Below are positions 1 to 8,983 of a stretch of DNA of 64,000 nt, in pieces. The notes beneath the pieces were generated by a model. The model did not search any database. It was given only the letters and a program-made list of their open reading frames with translations, and had not been told where the DNA came from. The position numbers and the translations under genes were made by a program. Each line of letters begins with the position of its first letter. Position 1 is the stretch's first letter. Source of the DNA: Vreelandella neptunia (lineage in GTDB: Bacteria > Pseudomonadota > Gammaproteobacteria > Pseudomonadales > Halomonadaceae); contig NZ_CP140255.1 in NCBI RefSeq assembly GCF_034479615.1, positions 2,108,001-2,172,000 of the forward strand. Direction: 5' to 3'.

Positions 1-651
1 GGCGTAGAGCGTATCCAGGTCATGGGTGACCAGAAATACGCTGAACCCCAGCGCATCGCGAAGGGTGACCAGCAACTGATCGAAGGCCGCCGCACCAATA
101 GGGTCAAGCCCGGCGGTTGGCTCATCCAGAAACAGGATGTCAGGATCAAGGGCTAAGGCACGGGCAAGGGCGGCGCGCTTGACCATGCCGCCAGACAGCG
201 ACTCAGGAAACTGCAGCGCGGCCTGTGGCGGAAGCCCGACCAACGCTAGCTTGACCCTGGCAAGATGCTCGGCGTCTTCACGGGGTAGCCTGGCGTGTTC
301 AATTAGCGGTAGGGCAATATTCTCTTGCAAGTTCAGCGAGCTGAACAGCGCACCGCGCTGAAACAGTACGCCAAAGCGCCGCTCTATTTGGCTGCGCTGT
401 GCCTCGTTAAGCTCGTTAAGAGTTGTGCCTAGGACTTCAACCGTGCCGTCATTGGGGCGCTTCAAACCGACGATGCTGCGTAACAGCACTGATTTGCCGG
501 TACCAGAACCGCCTACAACGCCGAGGATTTCTCCGCGTTCAAGGGTCAGATCTAAATTTTCGTGAACCACATGAGCGCCAAAGCGGTTCACCAAGCCTCG
601 AACCTTAATGACCGGTTGGTCGTTTTGCTCTGTCGGTTTATCTGAATCCAT
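1..651 (-). CDS. ABC transporter ATP-binding protein, MlaF-like (C-terminus off the left edge)
   Basis: Cytoplasmic ATPase of a lipid-type ABC transporter. The first 217 codons are present, so the end of the protein is missing. The ATG at 651 overlaps the TGA of the upstream permease (ATGA), which indicates translational coupling. Visible motifs are a Walker A of the form GGSGTGKS near residue 50, an ABC signature LSGGM, a Walker B ILFLDEPTAGLDP and the H-loop VTHD. The LSGGM signature and the neighbouring MlaE-like permease match the MlaF/Ttg2A family, which powers phospholipid transport between the membranes. MlaD- and MlaC-type partners would be expected outside the window; none is visible here. 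Confidence 0.88.
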   Translation of the reverse strand, partial: MDSDKPTEQNDQPVIKVRGLVNRFGAHVVHENLDLTLERGEILGVVGGSGTGKSVLLRSIVGLKRPNDGTVEVLGTTLNELNEAQRSQIERRFGVLFQRGALFSSLNLQENIALPLIEHARLPREDAEHLARVKLALVGLPPQAALQFPESLSGGMVKRAALARALALDPDILFLDEPTAGLDPIGAAAFDQLLVTLRDALGFSVFLVTHDLDTLYA

Positions 652-1787
652 CACCAGCCCATCTCCATACAGAATAGCGCGGCGACGGCATCAATCAGAA
701 TCACCATAAAAATCGATTGAACGACGCTTGACGTGGTGTGTTCTCCCACCGACTGTGCACTGCCGCTGACCTTAAAGCCTTCCAGGCAGCCGATAACGGC
801 GATCACAAAGGCAAACACCGGGGCTTTGCTTAGCCCTACCAAAAAGTGTGTCACCGATACGTCTTTTTGCAGCGTGGTCAAAAACTGGGTTAGTGAAATA
901 TCCAGTGATAGGGAGGTGACCATGGCGCCCCCCGCTAAGCCGCTGAGCATACCTACAAAGGCGAGCATGGGCAGGCTAATTAACATCGCCATTACCCGCG
1001 GGAGCACCAAAAGCTCGATAGGATCAAGGCCCTGAGCCTGCAGGGCATCTATCTCTTCATTGGATTTCATGGCGCCAATTTGGGCGGTAAAGGCACTGGC
1101 GGTTCGTCCCGCGAGTAGGATCGCAGCAAGCAGAACACCGAACTCTCGCAAGAATGAGAACGCAACAAGATCGATGGTATAAATCGTGGCGCCAAAATCC
1201 TGCAAAACGGTAGCGCCAAGGAAAGCCACGACGGCGCCCACCATAAAGGTGAGTAGCGCGACGATGGGTACAGCATTAAGACCGCTCTGCTGGATATGGG
1301 CCACGGTGGCCGTTAAGCGCCAGTGGCGTGGCCGCAATACCAGCTGGAAGAGGGTGGCCACGACGAGACCAATAAAGGCCAGCAGCTGGCGCTGCTGAGA
1401 CCAAAGCCCCACCATATGTTGACCCACGCTGGCAAGCGCTTGGTTAATACGCGAATAGGAAGGAGGATCAACGTCAAGCGGGGCTTCCATGGCTTCGGCA
1501 ATACGCACCAGCAGCGCCTGCTGCTCTTTCGGCAGTTCTGCTGCCCAATCCGCTACCGCCTGCGCTTTCTCAACGCCAATCAGCTCCACAATGAGTATGG
1601 CACCAGCGGTATCAAGGCGGGTTATTGCGTCTAGTGAAACCGTCGCATCCGTTGGCTTGCCAGGCTCAGTTCGAGTGTCACTTTGCTGAAGCGCCGCTTT
1701 GATATGGCGATAATTGGCAAGTGTCCACTCGCCTTTAAGGGTTACTGTTTGATCATGACGCGCTATCCACTCGCTTGGCATCCCCAC
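651..1787 (-). CDS. MlaE-like ABC permease with N-terminal STAS-like domain
   Basis: Inner-membrane permease of the MlaE/YrbE family, 378 residues. The C-terminal ~260 residues carry the family's hydrophobic segments and the typical region TASAFTAQIGAMKSNEEIDAL, which forms the ATPase contact. The N-terminal ~120 residues are soluble and resemble a STAS/MlaB-like domain (alternating beta-alpha with VSLDAITRLDTAGA). In E. coli MlaB is a separate protein, so this looks like a natural MlaB-MlaE fusion, a known arrangement in proteobacteria. It overlaps the ATPase gene and is probably its first partner. The substrate is inferred to be a lipid. Confidence 0.85.
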   Translation of the reverse strand: MGMPSEWIARHDQTVTLKGEWTLANYRHIKAALQQSDTRTEPGKPTDATVSLDAITRLDTAGAILIVELIGVEKAQAVADWAAELPKEQQALLVRIAEAMEAPLDVDPPSYSRINQALASVGQHMVGLWSQQRQLLAFIGLVVATLFQLVLRPRHWRLTATVAHIQQSGLNAVPIVALLTFMVGAVVAFLGATVLQDFGATIYTIDLVAFSFLREFGVLLAAILLAGRTASAFTAQIGAMKSNEEIDALQAQGLDPIELLVLPRVMAMLISLPMLAFVGMLSGLAGGAMVTSLSLDISLTQFLTTLQKDVSVTHFLVGLSKAPVFAFVIAVIGCLEGFKVSGSAQSVGEHTTSSVVQSIFMVILIDAVAALFCMEMGW

Positions 1788-1874
1788 TCCTTGGCGCTCT
1801 TGGTATCGATGCGCTTGTTTAGAAGTCTATGATGCATTCAAACGAGCGTTAGTTAAAGTCTCCCTAGCTTGAAT

Positions 1875-2696
1875 TTACCTTGCCGAGCGGTTTCTTGGCG
1901 CTAGTTCCTGCTTAATCTGATTAGCGACTTCTTTGAGACGGGGGCCTAAGTTATTAACCAAGCGATCGTGATCCAAGCGCAGGCTGGAGCCGCCGCAGTT
2001 AATCGCCATGACCTCGGCGCCATCTTCCAAAATCAGCGGCATCGCCACCGCGCTAATATCGCGCTGCCAATCCTGCTCAGAGAGGCAAAAGCCGTACTGC
2101 GCATAGTCTTTGAAGCTCTGTTGTATGCCCGCTTCATAACGCGGCCAGTCGCTGCCATACTCGCTGGCCAACTCTTGCAGTACCTGCTGGCGTCGTTCGT
2201 CAGACAAGCCGCATAGCCATGCACGACCAATCGCAGAAGTAGCAATGGGCAGGCGGGAGCCCGTGTCCAGGCGAATGATTAGCGGGCCATGGCCGTGGCA
2301 GGTTTCCAAATAAACCATATCACTGCGGTCGGCCCCGCCCAGGCTAACATTACAGTCGGTGGCATCAGCAAATTTCTGTAGATGCGGGCGAGCAATCTCG
2401 CGAATGCCCATATTAGCGAGAAAGCGATACCCCAAGGCTAAGACACCTGGCCCAAGGCGGTACTTTTCCAGGTGGGTATTGTGCTGGAGATAGCCCAACT
2501 GGGTCAGGGTATAGGTTAACCGTGACACCGTCGGTCGAGGGATACTCGTACGGTTGGACAGCTCAGCATTGCCTAAATACTCTTCACCTGCGCCAAAGGC
2601 GCGCAGCAACTCTAAACCGCGCGCGAGCGCAGTCACAAAGTTACGATCTTTTCCGGGCAACTGCGGGTCGTCAGCATCAGTGTCGGTGGGGTGCAT
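1875..2696 (-). CDS. IclR-family transcriptional regulator (PcaR/PobR-like)
   Basis: DNA-binding regulator of 273 residues. An N-terminal winged helix (about residues 18-80, with RPTVSRLTYTLTQLGYL as recognition region) is followed by an IclR effector-binding domain (about 95-265, with SLGGADRSDMVYLE and the C-terminal AINCGGSS). Length and layout match beta-ketoadipate-type regulators such as PcaR, PcaU and PobR. It sits directly downstream of, and on the same strand as, the thiolase and hydroxyacyl-CoA dehydrogenase genes. It is the only classical regulator in the catabolic cluster and therefore the best candidate reader of the palindromes at 5610, 5693, 10444 and 21216. The ligand is unknown, probably an aromatic or aliphatic acid or its CoA ester. 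Confidence 0.9.
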   Translation of the reverse strand: MHPTDTDADDPQLPGKDRNFVTALARGLELLRAFGAGEEYLGNAELSNRTSIPRPTVSRLTYTLTQLGYLQHNTHLEKYRLGPGVLALGYRFLANMGIREIARPHLQKFADATDCNVSLGGADRSDMVYLETCHGHGPLIIRLDTGSRLPIATSAIGRAWLCGLSDERRQQVLQELASEYGSDWPRYEAGIQQSFKDYAQYGFCLSEQDWQRDISAVAMPLILEDGAEVMAINCGGSSLRLDHDRLVNNLGPRLKEVANQIKQELAPRNRSAR

Positions 2697-2798
2697 TCAA
2701 TATCCCAACATTCGGTGGCTTATGGCGCCCAGTATCGCATATCTACTTAGACGCAGCGTTCATGCCTATCAACGAAATAGCGGCTGTTTGACACTAAA

Positions 2799-4007
2799 TC
2801 AGCCGTCCAGACGCTCGATAATTGTGGCAATGCCCTGACCGACGCCGATGCACATGGTGACCAACGCGTAGCGCCCACCGGTCGCCTCAAGCTGTCGGAG
2901 AGCCGTAAGCGCCAAGCGTGCTCCTGAAGCCCCCAGAGGATGACCAATGGCGATGGCGCCGCCGTTGGCGTTCAAGCGTGGATCATCAACGTAGAGCCCT
3001 AACTGCTGCACGCAGCCAAGCACCTGAACGGCAAACGCCTCGTTGATTTCAATTACATCCATCTGCTCAAGGGTAAGCCCGGCACGCGCCAACGCCTTTT
3101 GCGAAGCGGGTACTGGCCCCAACCCCATAACCCGCGGTGCAACACCGGCAACGGCGCTGGCGACAATGCGCGCGCGTGGTGCTAGGCCCATACGTTCACC
3201 GGCGGCCATGGTACCCACAATCATGGCAGCGGCGCCGTCATTCAAACCCGAGGCATTGCCGGCGGTGACAACGCCACCCTCAAACAGCGCGCCCAGTTGG
3301 GCCAGTTTGTCTTCGGTGCTTTGCGGGCGGGGGTGTTCGTCTTTATCTACCATCAGTGGCGGCTGTTTACGTCCTTGGGGCACCTCTACGCCAAACATCT
3401 CGCCGTCGTAAAAGCCTGAGGCCAGCGCTTGGGCGTAACGGGCCTGAGAGCGGGCGGCAAAGGCGTCGCTTTCAGCGCGACCAATATTCAGGTCGTGGGC
3501 AATGTTGTCAGCAGTTTCCGGCATGCTGTGGCTGCCGTACTCCTTCGCAATCCAGGGGTTGGGAAAGCGAGAGCCAATCACCGTATCGTACATCGGCTGG
3601 TTGCGCGCATAGGGGGAGTCCGCTTTACCCAATACATAGGGCGCCCGAGACATGGACTCAACGCCGCCCGCTAAAAACAGCTCGCCTTCACCTAGCCGTG
3701 CCGCCCGGGCGGCATCCATCATCGCTGCCAGGCCGCTGCCGCAAAGTCGGTTAACGGTTTGTCCTGCTACTTCGATGGGCAGGCCTGCCAACAATGCGCC
3801 GTGACGGGCCACATTGCGGGAGTCTTCCCCCGCCTGGTTGGTGCAGCCTGCCAGCACCTCTTCATAGCTTTCAAGTGCGAACGGGTTGCGGGCTACCAGT
3901 GTTTTAAGCGTCAGCCCCAACAGCTCATCTGGGCGAATAGCCGCTAAGCTGCCGCCGTGGCGACCAAAAGGGGTGCGTAAACCGTCGTAAATATAGGCGT
4001 CTTGCAT
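2799..4007 (-). CDS. acetyl-CoA acyltransferase (thiolase, PcaF/PaaJ-like)
   Basis: Thiolase that cleaves a 3-oxoacyl-CoA with CoA to release acetyl-CoA. Start chosen at 4007 because AAGGAG lies 7 bases upstream; the reading frame is open a further 10 codons but there overlaps the neighbouring stop. The resulting 401 residues equal the length of PaaJ/PcaF. The nucleophilic Cys is C89 in NRLCGSG, the GHP motif is in AIGHPLGASG, and the second Cys is in TMCIGVGQG. The next gene upstream encodes a 3-hydroxyacyl-CoA dehydrogenase, so the pair carries out the last two steps of a beta-oxidation round. 3-Oxoadipyl-CoA is a possible substrate but is not shown by sequence. Confidence 0.9.
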   Translation of the reverse strand: MQDAYIYDGLRTPFGRHGGSLAAIRPDELLGLTLKTLVARNPFALESYEEVLAGCTNQAGEDSRNVARHGALLAGLPIEVAGQTVNRLCGSGLAAMMDAARAARLGEGELFLAGGVESMSRAPYVLGKADSPYARNQPMYDTVIGSRFPNPWIAKEYGSHSMPETADNIAHDLNIGRAESDAFAARSQARYAQALASGFYDGEMFGVEVPQGRKQPPLMVDKDEHPRPQSTEDKLAQLGALFEGGVVTAGNASGLNDGAAAMIVGTMAAGERMGLAPRARIVASAVAGVAPRVMGLGPVPASQKALARAGLTLEQMDVIEINEAFAVQVLGCVQQLGLYVDDPRLNANGGAIAIGHPLGASGARLALTALRQLEATGGRYALVTMCIGVGQGIATIIERLDG

Positions 4008-4036
4008 GGTGGTGCTCCTTGTTGTTGGTAGGTTCA

Positions 4037-5566
4037 TTAAGCGACGGTTAGCAACATTTTTAGCGCAGCGCGGCGGCGCAACCAGGGACTTGGCCGATAG
4101 CGTGGGTCGCCGGTGGCCTCAAGCAGGTTGGTCAATATCGTCATGATGCGCGTGGCGCCGTAATGGTCGCCCATACGCAATGGGCCGAAGGGGTAGCCCA
4201 AGCCCAGCTCAACCGCTCGGTCGATCGTTGTGGGTTCTGCCACGCCTTGCTGGGCAATATCGGCACCGACGTTGACGATGCAGGCAATAATGCGCTGAAG
4301 AACGAAGCCGTTGCTGTCCTGCAGAGTGCTTACCGGCGTACCGTCATGATTGAGCAGGCTTTGCGCTGCTTGAATGAAAGCGGAGTGTGTGATTGGCGTG
4401 GCCATCAGGCTGCGGCGTTTATCGAGCCCTGCGAGCATATCCACTGCTACGCACTGCTTGGCGTCTAGCCCCTGGCGTAACGAACAACTGGTGGCATCTT
4501 CACCGAAAGGGGTAAGCAGACAAAGCGCCTGTTCAGTGGGCTGCGTGCCGGTTTCTAACGACCAGCCCGCCGCATTCACCAGCCCGGTGAGTGCTTTGGC
4601 GCTCTCGGGGTCATCCTGGCTAATCCATACCGGGCATGGAGACACAGTAGTGATGGCAGGCTCATCCGGCATTTGCTGCTTGCCTTCCTCGTAGCGGTAA
4701 AAGCCTTCGCCAGTTTTGCGCCCCAGCAAGCCCGCGGCCAAGCGTTGCCGGGTTAAAGGTGACGGGCGAAAACGCGCTTCTTCATAGTACTGGTGATACA
4801 CCGACTCCATCACGGCGTGGGAAACGTCCAGACCGGTAAGGTCAAGCAGGGTAAAGGGCCCCATCCGAAATCCGCCCTGATCAACCATAATGCGATCAAT
4901 GGTCGCCGGGTCAGCGACGCTTTCGCCTAAAAGTCGCAGCGCTTCAGTACCGAAGGCACGCCCGGCATGGTTAACCAGAAACCCAGGGGTATCGGTGGTC
5001 TGGGCCGTAAAGTGGCCCATGGATTGACCTAGAGCATTGACTCGCTGAGTCACCTCATCGGTGGTACGCAGGCCAGGGATGACCTCGGCAATCTTCATCA
5101 GCGGCACGGGATTAAAGAAGTGAAAGCCAATAACCCGCTCAGGGTGCTGGCAGGCGGCGGCAATGGCCGTGACAGAGAGTGAAGAGGTATTGGTCGCCAA
5201 TACCGCCTGTTGGCTGACGATTGCTTCTAAATCGCCAAACAGCCCCTGCTTGGCCTCCAGCTTCTCGACAATGGCTTCCACCACAATATCGCAGGGGGCG
5301 AGCGCGGCAAGCTCGCTGGCTTCCATCAACCGTTCACTATAGTGCTGCGCCTGTTCTGCATTAATGCGCTGCTTTTCGACACTTCTCTGCCATAAGCCGT
5401 TGATAAAGGCTTTCGCTTCTTGTACGGCGCCCTCTTTAACGTCGAAAAGCATGACGTCTAGACCGGCCTGGGCAGCCAACTGCGCGATGCCACGTCCCAT
5501 GGCGCCGGTGCCGACGATGCCAAGTGTGGTAAAGGGGGGAGGTGTTGATGTTGATTCGCTAGCCAT
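4037..5566 (-). CDS. 3-hydroxyacyl-CoA dehydrogenase, PaaH/PaaC-like
   Basis: NAD-dependent oxidation of 3-hydroxyacyl-CoA to 3-oxoacyl-CoA, 509 residues. The Rossmann motif GIVGTGAMGRGIAQ is at residues ~17-30. The catalytic region with HFFNPVPLMKIAEV follows. A first C-terminal helical domain (LDLTGLDV) is followed by a linker and a second copy of the helical domain near the end (GYPFGPLRMGDHYG). This two-domain tail is typical of the ~500-residue PaaC/PaaH enzymes of phenylacetate and adipate degradation. It is the first gene of a leftward unit with the thiolase, 30 bases between them, reading away from a shared promoter region at 5567-5784. Confidence 0.9.
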   Translation of the reverse strand: MASESTSTPPPFTTLGIVGTGAMGRGIAQLAAQAGLDVMLFDVKEGAVQEAKAFINGLWQRSVEKQRINAEQAQHYSERLMEASELAALAPCDIVVEAIVEKLEAKQGLFGDLEAIVSQQAVLATNTSSLSVTAIAAACQHPERVIGFHFFNPVPLMKIAEVIPGLRTTDEVTQRVNALGQSMGHFTAQTTDTPGFLVNHAGRAFGTEALRLLGESVADPATIDRIMVDQGGFRMGPFTLLDLTGLDVSHAVMESVYHQYYEEARFRPSPLTRQRLAAGLLGRKTGEGFYRYEEGKQQMPDEPAITTVSPCPVWISQDDPESAKALTGLVNAAGWSLETGTQPTEQALCLLTPFGEDATSCSLRQGLDAKQCVAVDMLAGLDKRRSLMATPITHSAFIQAAQSLLNHDGTPVSTLQDSNGFVLQRIIACIVNVGADIAQQGVAEPTTIDRAVELGLGYPFGPLRMGDHYGATRIMTILTNLLEATGDPRYRPSPWLRRRAALKMLLTVA

Positions 5567-5609
5567 ACGCTAATTCCTCTCTGCAAATGAATGCATATTT
5601 AGCATTGTA

Positions 5610-5626
5610 ATTCTGCATTGCAAAAT
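5610..5626. promoter_or_regulatory. Candidate operator palindrome, site 1
   Basis: ATTCTGC-ATT-GCAAAAT, two 7-base half sites with one mismatch around a 3-base spacer. It lies in the divergent promoter region between the dehydrogenase (leftward) and acyl-CoA dehydrogenase (rightward) genes. Related sites lie at 5693-5709, 10444-10460 and 21216-21232. A further half-site-like TATGCAAAAG is at about 5658-5667. Confidence 0.6.
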
Positions 5627-5692
5627 AGTGTTCCAATTATTGACTGCCATCCTAGGCTATGCAAAAGTGCCTGACAAGAATAGTGGACAATA

Positions 5693-5709
5693 GTTTTGCT
5701 ATGCAAAAT
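5693..5709. promoter_or_regulatory. Candidate operator palindrome, site 2
   Basis: GTTTTGC-TAT-GCAAAAT; the inner 6-3-6 bases are a perfect palindrome. It lies 76 bases before the acyl-CoA dehydrogenase start and 127 bases before the divergent dehydrogenase start, so one factor could control both directions. Confidence 0.65.
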
Positions 5710-5784
5710 ACATGTGTTGTCCACGCCCAGCGCTACTTCGAATGATAACTCTAACTATAAAACCCGTTGCCACCAGGAGCCGTC

Positions 5785-6936
5785 ATGATTCGCGATCCAG
5801 AATTGATTAACCAGCTTGTTGATACCATCGCTCGTTTTGTCCGTGAGCGCCTAATTCCTAATGAGGCACGCCTAGCCGAGGAGGATGCGGTGCCCCCAGA
5901 AATTCTTGCGGAAATGAAAGAGATGGGCCTGTTCGGGCTATCGATCCCTGAAGAGTACGGCGGCCTGGGCCTGACCATGGAGGAGGAGGCGCTGGTGGCG
6001 ATGGAAATTGGTAAAACCTCGCCTGCCTTTCGCTCGGTGTTTGGCACTAATAATGGCATCGGCGCCCAGGGTATTTTGATTGATGGTACTGATGAGCAGA
6101 AAGCCAAGTATGTGCCACGCTTGGCCACGGGCGAGATTCTTAGCTCGTTCTGTCTCACCGAGCCCGATTCCGGCTCCGACGCCGCCAGCCTGCGCACGAC
6201 GGCGGTGCGGGATGGCGATGACTATATCTTGAACGGCACCAAGCGTTATATCACCAACGGCCCAGAAGCCGATCTGTTTACCGTGATGGCGCGTACTGAC
6301 CCAGAGAATAAAGGCGCAGGCGGTATTTCAGCCTTTATCGTCGAAGGTAATACTCCAGGGCTGGTACGCGGCCCTGCGGATAACAAGATGGGCCAGAAGG
6401 GCGCCCATACCTGCGATATTATTTTCGACAACTGCCGAGTGCCCGCTGAAAATATTATTGGCGGAAAAGAGGGGCAAGGCTTTAAAACGGCGATGAAGGT
6501 GCTAGACCGCGGGCGGCTGCATATTTCGGCGGTTTGTGTAGGTGTGGCCGAGCGCTTAGTGGAAGAGTCGCTGCGCTACACCATGGAGCGTAAGCAGTTT
6601 GGTGCGGCGCTTGCCGAGCATCAGCTGATCCAAGCCATGTTGGCGGATAGCAAAACCGAAGCCTATGCAGGCAAAACCATGGTGATGGATGCCGCACGGC
6701 GTAAAGACGATGGCGAAAATGTTTCGACACTGGCCTCCTGCTGCAAACTTTTCTGCGCAGAAATGGTGGGCCGTGTCGCAGACCGCGCGGTGCAGGTTCA
6801 CGGTGGGGCGGGCTACATGTCGGAATACGCGGTTGAGCGGTTTTACCGCGATGTGCGGCTATTCCGTATTTACGAAGGCACCACCCAGATTCAACAAATC
6901 GTCATTGCTCGCAATATGGTGCGGGAGGCGTCCTAA
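5785..6936 (+). CDS. acyl-CoA dehydrogenase
   Basis: FAD enzyme that introduces the 2,3 double bond into an acyl-CoA and passes electrons to ETF. Start at 5785 is supported by AGGAG 5 bases upstream; an in-frame TTG at 5767 lacks this. 383 residues, the normal family length. The substrate loop CLTEPDSGSDAASL is near residue 130. The catalytic Glu sits in RIYEGTTQIQ near the C-terminus, as in short/medium-chain enzymes. First gene of a tightly coupled rightward operon: the ATG of the CoA ligase overlaps its TAA by one base. ETF genes follow 3.5 kb downstream under a related operator. Confidence 0.93.
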   Translation: MIRDPELINQLVDTIARFVRERLIPNEARLAEEDAVPPEILAEMKEMGLFGLSIPEEYGGLGLTMEEEALVAMEIGKTSPAFRSVFGTNNGIGAQGILIDGTDEQKAKYVPRLATGEILSSFCLTEPDSGSDAASLRTTAVRDGDDYILNGTKRYITNGPEADLFTVMARTDPENKGAGGISAFIVEGNTPGLVRGPADNKMGQKGAHTCDIIFDNCRVPAENIIGGKEGQGFKTAMKVLDRGRLHISAVCVGVAERLVEESLRYTMERKQFGAALAEHQLIQAMLADSKTEAYAGKTMVMDAARRKDDGENVSTLASCCKLFCAEMVGRVADRAVQVHGGAGYMSEYAVERFYRDVRLFRIYEGTTQIQQIVIARNMVREAS

Positions 6937-8537
6937 TGGCTTTATCGGTTTCCTACCAAGCGCCGGACGAGGCTATTTTTGGGCGCCTTGCCAGCGAGCT
7001 GGTGGCCGAGCTTCCCGAGCGCCTCAGTACCCGCGTGCTTGAAAATGCCAAGCTGCTTGGCGAGCATCCGGCTATCGTGGATGGCAATGTGCGCTGGAGT
7101 TATGCGGAGCTTGGTCAAGAAATACACGCCGCCTGTGAGTGGTTAAGCGCATTGGGCATTCGCCCTGGCGACCGGATTATGACGGTGAGTGAAAACTGCC
7201 GCGCTCTGGTCGTGCTGCTACTGGCTGCCAGCGAGCTGGATGTCTGGGTGGCTATCGTTAATTCGCGCCTCTCAGCACAGGAAGTTGACCTAATTCAGGG
7301 CAACTGCCTACCTCGGCGAGTCTTCTATACCTGTGAAGCATCCCAAGAGGCGTGCCAGCACGCCGAGCGCCACGCGGCTGACCGCTACCAGCACCCTCAG
7401 TTGGGTGGGCTGGCCATTTCGCCGCTGTATGACAGCGAGCCCGAGCCGGTCTGCGCGAGCGGCGCCGAGCAGGTGGCGGCGATGATCTACACCTCGGGCA
7501 CCACTGGCACACCTAAAGGCGTCATGCTGACCCATCGTGGTATTCTCTATATCGCCTCGATTTCAGGCGGCATGCGTCATTTAAGCGAAGGACAGCGGGT
7601 CTACGGCGTGCTGCCCATGTCCCATGTGTTTGGCCTCTCTTCGGTATGTATGGGGTCGCTCTATAACGGCGCCTGCCTGTATACCGTGCCGCGCTTCGAT
7701 GCCGCCCATATGCTGGCAACGCTGAAGCAGGAGCGCATTACCGTTCTCCAGGGCGTGCCGGCGATGTATGCCCGGGCGTTAGAGTTTTTAAAACGTGAGC
7801 AGCGCCCGTTGGAAGCACCTGAGCTAATTTATATGTCAGCAGGAGGTTCGCCGTTAGATAGCGACACCAAAGTGCGGGTAGAGTCCGCCTTTGGGCTGAC
7901 GCTGCATAACGGCTACGGTTTAACCGAGGCCAGCCCTACCATAAGCCAGACCCGCATCGATGACCGCCATGCAACTAGCACCGTTGGCCGGGTATTGCCT
8001 TTGCTTGAGTACCGCCTGGAACCGCTTAGCGACAGCGGAACTACCGAGCAGCCTGGAGATGAAGTAGGTGAGCTATGGGTGCGCGGGCCAAACATTATGA
8101 AAGGCTACTTTCGTCAGCCGGAAGCCACTCGGGCCACTCTAACTGACGATGGTTGGCTCAATACCGGCGATATCGCCAAGCTCGATCACCAGGATCAACT
8201 CTATATTGTTGGGCGTAGCAAAGAGCTGATTATCCGCTCCGGCTTCAATATCTACCCGCCGGATGTGGAAGCGGTGATTAACGAACACCCTGCGGTCACG
8301 CTTACCGCCGTAGTGGGGCGTCAAATCGCCGGAAACGAAGAAGTCGTGGCGTTTGTGCAGTGCGAGCCGGGCGTTGACGTTGATCTGGCGGAGCTCAAGG
8401 CGTTTATCGCTGAGCGGTTGGCGCCTTACAAACGGCCTACTCAAATTGTATTGATGGATACGCTACCTTCCACCGCCAGCGGCAAAATTCTTAAAGGACG
8501 ATTGCGCGATTTAGCCCAGCAGGAGAGCGGCTCATGA
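6936..8537 (+). CDS. AMP-forming acyl-CoA synthetase (fatty/aromatic acid CoA ligase)
   Basis: Activates a carboxylic acid to its CoA thioester through an acyl-adenylate. 533 residues of the ANL superfamily. The phosphate-binding loop IYTSGTTGTPKGVMLTH is near residues 185-201, the GYGLTEASP motif is near 325, the hinge region LNTGDIAKLD follows, and the catalytic Lys is in SGKILKGRL at the C-terminus. It is coupled to the dehydrogenase upstream and, by a 4-base ATGA overlap, to the thioesterase downstream. Its place at the head of the pathway suggests that it activates the acid imported by the TAXI-TRAP system. The exact acid cannot be read from sequence. Confidence 0.9.
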   Translation: MALSVSYQAPDEAIFGRLASELVAELPERLSTRVLENAKLLGEHPAIVDGNVRWSYAELGQEIHAACEWLSALGIRPGDRIMTVSENCRALVVLLLAASELDVWVAIVNSRLSAQEVDLIQGNCLPRRVFYTCEASQEACQHAERHAADRYQHPQLGGLAISPLYDSEPEPVCASGAEQVAAMIYTSGTTGTPKGVMLTHRGILYIASISGGMRHLSEGQRVYGVLPMSHVFGLSSVCMGSLYNGACLYTVPRFDAAHMLATLKQERITVLQGVPAMYARALEFLKREQRPLEAPELIYMSAGGSPLDSDTKVRVESAFGLTLHNGYGLTEASPTISQTRIDDRHATSTVGRVLPLLEYRLEPLSDSGTTEQPGDEVGELWVRGPNIMKGYFRQPEATRATLTDDGWLNTGDIAKLDHQDQLYIVGRSKELIIRSGFNIYPPDVEAVINEHPAVTLTAVVGRQIAGNEEVVAFVQCEPGVDVDLAELKAFIAERLAPYKRPTQIVLMDTLPSTASGKILKGRLRDLAQQESGS

Positions 8538-8983
8538 GTCATTCACCTCAGCAAGCGTTAATGGGCTACCACGAACTGCTGGGCATGCACGTCGTTGAGT
8601 GGGAAGAGGGCCGAGTAGTCGTTGAACTGACCATTGAGCCAAAACACCTAAACCGCAGCGGCAACGTTCATGGTGGTGTATTGGCTTCAATGCTGGATAG
8701 CGCTTTAAGCCTTGCCGGTTTGCACTGCGATGTGCCGGGCAATATTCGCCGAGGAATGACACTCTCATTAACCACGACCTTTGTGGGCCCTGCCCGGCAA
8801 GGTGTGTTGAAGGCAATAGGCACGGTTCGCGGCGGCGGACAGAAAACCTATATGAGCAGCGGTGAGATAGTCGATGACCAGGGCAGCTTAGTGGCCATGG
8901 GAGAAGGCTCCTTTCGGCGTCGCAGTGGCAGTGAATCCACAGAGGGATTTCCAGAAAACAAACCCCGGGAGCCAACTGAGTGA
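8534..8983 (+). CDS. PaaI-family hotdog thioesterase
   Basis: 149 residues with the hotdog-fold signature NRSGNVHGGVLASMLDSA (about 37-54), in which HGG and the Asp/Ser of the helix form the active site. PaaI-type enzymes hydrolyse stalled acyl-CoA intermediates and release CoA; a similar salvage role is inferred here from its place between the CoA ligase and a membrane protein. It overlaps both neighbours by 4 bases (ATGA upstream, GTGA downstream), showing a single transcription unit. Confidence 0.87.
   Translation: MSHSPQQALMGYHELLGMHVVEWEEGRVVVELTIEPKHLNRSGNVHGGVLASMLDSALSLAGLHCDVPGNIRRGMTLSLTTTFVGPARQGVLKAIGTVRGGGQKTYMSSGEIVDDQGSLVAMGEGSFRRRSGSESTEGFPENKPREPTE

Noticed and set aside
733..1035. 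Plus-strand open frames inside the MlaE-like gene and similar shadows inside other long genes
   Set aside because: They lie opposite well-supported genes, show no family motif or ribosome site, and are explained by GC-rich codon bias.
5581..5760. CRISPR-like array from the recurring TGCAAAA words
   Set aside because: Copies are short, irregularly spaced and palindromic, which fits operators and not CRISPR repeats.
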